Shown here piece by piece: positions 62,264 to 64,000 of a stretch of DNA of 64,000 bases. Numbering within the stretch: the first letter of the stretch is position 1; each line of letters starts with the position of its first letter. Source of the DNA: Struthidea cinerea (taxonomy: Eukaryota; Chordata; Aves; Passeriformes; Corcoracidae); NCBI GenBank assembly GCA_013397865.1, contig VZTI01003644.1:1-64000 (forward strand), read 5' to 3'. A program made the translations under genes and the position numbers. A model generated the notes under the pieces. It was given only the letters and a program-made list of their open reading frames with translations, made no database searches and was not told the origin of the DNA.

Positions 62264-63018
62264 TGTCAAAAACACGACAACTCACTTTGCTGTGCAACCA
62301 AAGAGATGTTTATTGAAATGGCCACAACAAAGTGTCTGTGGATCCAAAAGGAAAATAATTAACAAATTAAGCAATAATTAAAATAAAGGAAAATAAAATA
62401 TAAAAGCCGGGTCCGCAAAGATCGGACACCCGGGCCACCACACGGCTGCCCAAGGCGGGAGCTGTACGGCGCCGAGAGAAAAGGATTTCTGTTAATGTTG
62501 AAATCCTTTAATGAAAAGTAAGAGTCTCTGTGAAAAGAGATTTGAGGCCAGGCTCAGCACTGGGCTTCCGAGACCAGACAAATGCCGAGTGCAGCAACGA
62601 GCCAAGGCTAAAAAGCGAGATTTAGAGGTGCACTGCCCTTTTTATAGCCCGATGGTCTCTCAACTGCCCGCCCCTGTCCGGCCCCCATGGCTCCAGCTGG
62701 TTGGTCTGCAGCTGGTGTGAGGTAAGGCCTTCCCACCAATCGGCTCCTGTGTCTAGGGGAAGGTAGGCTGATGTCATTGCCTCTGAGCAAAAGGTGGGAA
62801 GGCTCCTCATTAGTATTCTGCGTTGCCATGGAGGCGAGTTACAGGGGTGGCAGCTGAGGGCTATTTTTAGTCAGTGGCCGTTGGAAACCCAGTGGAGCTG
62901 GCTCAAACCCCCAACTCAGGGAAACCAAAGACTTAAATAAAAATCATATAAAGTTTTACAAACAAGTTAAAACATACATAGAACATCATGAGAACAACCT
63001 TAACAATAATAACATGAA

Positions 63019-63175
63019 CCTTGGGGGAGACGAGGCTACCTCTGGGAGTGTCCGGGATCGACTTGTGGCAAGGAGGTAGCCTTTAAAACTTTTAAGTTAG
63101 CAATAAACTTGTGGGAGAGAGAGGGCTGCTCCTGGGAATGTCGGGGATAGACTGGCCTTGACGGAGCAGCCCTTT
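63019..63175 (-). repeat. tandem pair of covarying stem-loops
   Basis: Two units lie 90 bp apart. Unit A: AGGCTACCTC (63033-63042) pairs with GAGGTAGCCT (63073-63082) around a 30-nt loop. Unit B: AGGGCTGCTCC (63122-63132) pairs with GGAGCAGCCCT (63163-63173), also around a 30-nt loop. Over the ten aligned pairs the stems differ at four, and every change is compensated on the other arm. The first 21 loop bases agree at 18 positions (TGGGAGTGTC versus TGGGAATGTC, then GGGAT.GACT), while the last nine diverge. Strand is given as that of the surrounding LTR; a perfect inverted repeat folds on either strand. Function is not known to me. Confidence 0.85.
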
Positions 63176-63179
63176 AACA

Positions 63180-63219
63180 TTAACATTAAACAACTGCTTC
63201 AACAGTTAACATTAAACAA
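63180..63219 (-). repeat. 14-bp direct repeat with small hairpin
   Basis: TTAACATTAAACAA occurs at 63180-63193 and 63206-63219. Between them AACTG and CAGTT can pair over a 6-base loop. It lies directly beside stem-loop B. Confidence 0.75.
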
Positions 63220-63353
63220 TTAAACAATTAGCTTGACATAAAACAGGTAAACAATTAATTAAGTAAAAAATGTCACAGATGGAGCAAAAGACCAATTACG
63301 ATTTTTCATTTATGACAAAAAGACAGATGCAAGGCCATTCAGGATTCATTTGC

Positions 63354-64000
63354 ACAGACACATGCTACCAGTCATCTAGATTTGTTTTCTGATTTTAATG
63401 AAGTTTTTTTCTGCTGGGAAATACTGTGTGTGGAACAGTAGACAAAGTGAGTGCAAGTTAGTGCTAGCCATGAGCAGAGATGTTTTATGTCTCTCTGCCC
63501 TGTTCACTAAGAAGGTGTGTGGGATAGGGTGTCAAAAGTGATGTCTTCTGCCAGTAGCCAAGAAAGTATTTGGTTGGTGATGTTTTGTACGCAGTACAAA
63601 TCAACTGGGACTTCCACTTAAAATATCTAGTGGAGAACTTGAGAACCACAGATGCCTCTTTTTTTTAGGAGAGTGGATAACTGAATACTAAATATGCTAA
63701 AATATGGGGATATGCTAAAACCCACGCAAGCTGTTGCTTGGGAAGGCTGTTGTGTCTTCCAGCATCTGCTGCCATACCTAATTTTCCTAGTGCTCTTTCA
63801 GTGATCTTCTCTGTTAGGGGTGAAATAATTAAAAATAGATTGATTTTATGGTATTAACTTTAACTGTTTGTTTGTTCTGTGCTAAATACAAGGTGGATGA
63901 CTACATTTTATAAGTTGTTAAAAATAGTATTTTGAATGAAGAAGTACTGCTTTATACTGAACATGAAAACTGAACAACATATGTCTTAAGCTGACTTCTA
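63354..64000. other. unique AT-rich sequence
   Basis: Nothing recognised to the end of the window. Confidence 0.5.

Larger units (their letters stand above)
62264..63348 (-). mobile_element. probable LTR, minus orientation
   Basis: Minus-strand order: U3 with the paired hairpins, TATA box CTATAAAAAG (complement of 62637-62646), CpG-rich transcribed part, AATAAA (complement of TTTATT at 62309-62314). The GTTTATTGAAAT around the signal matches the equivalent site of the 47.7-kb LTR, so the two may be related at that end. Two boundary models are possible: TGTCAA (62264) to TTGACA (ends 63238), 6-bp inverted ends but no clean target duplication; or 62291-63348, TG...CA between TTTGC copies (62286-62290, 63349-63353), which could be a chance match. 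A 9-bp stem CCGGGTCCG with a two-base bulge (62407-62433) lies in the transcribed part. No viral gene flanks it. Confidence 0.6.

Noticed and set aside
1..64000. CRISPR array, bacterial operon, phage, tRNA or rRNA genes
   Set aside because: No regular spacer-repeat array, no ribosome-binding-site/ORF organisation, and no tRNA cloverleaf or rRNA words were seen; the repeat content is that of a bird.

Overview
The window is AT-rich, gene-poor vertebrate DNA, most likely from a bird and probably a songbird. The evidence is the repeats: several 5'-truncated CR1-type LINEs ending in the characteristic ATTCTATG-like 3' tails, and long terminal repeats (LTRs) of endogenous retroviruses, one of which opens with TGTAGTGGGTTGACC, a start I associate with avian retroviral LTRs. 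No SINE-rich mammalian pattern and no bacterial gene organisation is present. I recognise no complete gene. The open frames are short, lack homology I can name and mostly fall in repeats or low-complexity DNA, so the window is best read as intergenic or deep intronic.

Layout. 1-18.2 kb: mostly unique AT-rich sequence with a decayed coding-like fragment on the minus strand (1312-1603), a T/G low-complexity block (about 1690-1985), a CR1 tail (2120-2200) and a GC-rich, CpG-poor patch (4386-4650). 18.2-18.9 kb: a solo LTR with a 6-bp target duplication (CTTGTA). 18.9-42.4 kb: unique sequence with one CR1 (32.9-33.3 kb), microsatellites, and stretches that look like conserved noncoding DNA because they are dense in TAAT-type and related motifs. 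42.4-49.0 kb: a retroviral cluster with four LTRs or LTR candidates (42450-42729 minus; 43155-44336 plus; 44792-45438 plus; 47723-49021 minus, holding a 489-base assembly gap) and a CR1. 51.2-55.9 kb: three CR1 copies from at least two subfamilies. 56.7-57.0 kb: a second decayed exon-like stretch. 62.26-63.35 kb: another minus-oriented LTR.

The most unusual object is in that last LTR: two tandem copies, 90 bp apart, of a stem-loop with a 30-nt loop (63033-63082 and 63122-63173). The two 10-bp stems differ at four base pairs, and all four changes are compensatory, so both stems stay perfectly paired. That pattern suggests selection for the folded form, probably as RNA near the 3' end of the retroviral transcript.

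There is no gene pathway to describe. What can be reconstructed is a history of retroelement insertion, in which several LTRs still carry promoter boxes (CCAAT, TATA), polyadenylation signals and, in three of them, many CpGs. I infer from the CpGs that those insertions are young.
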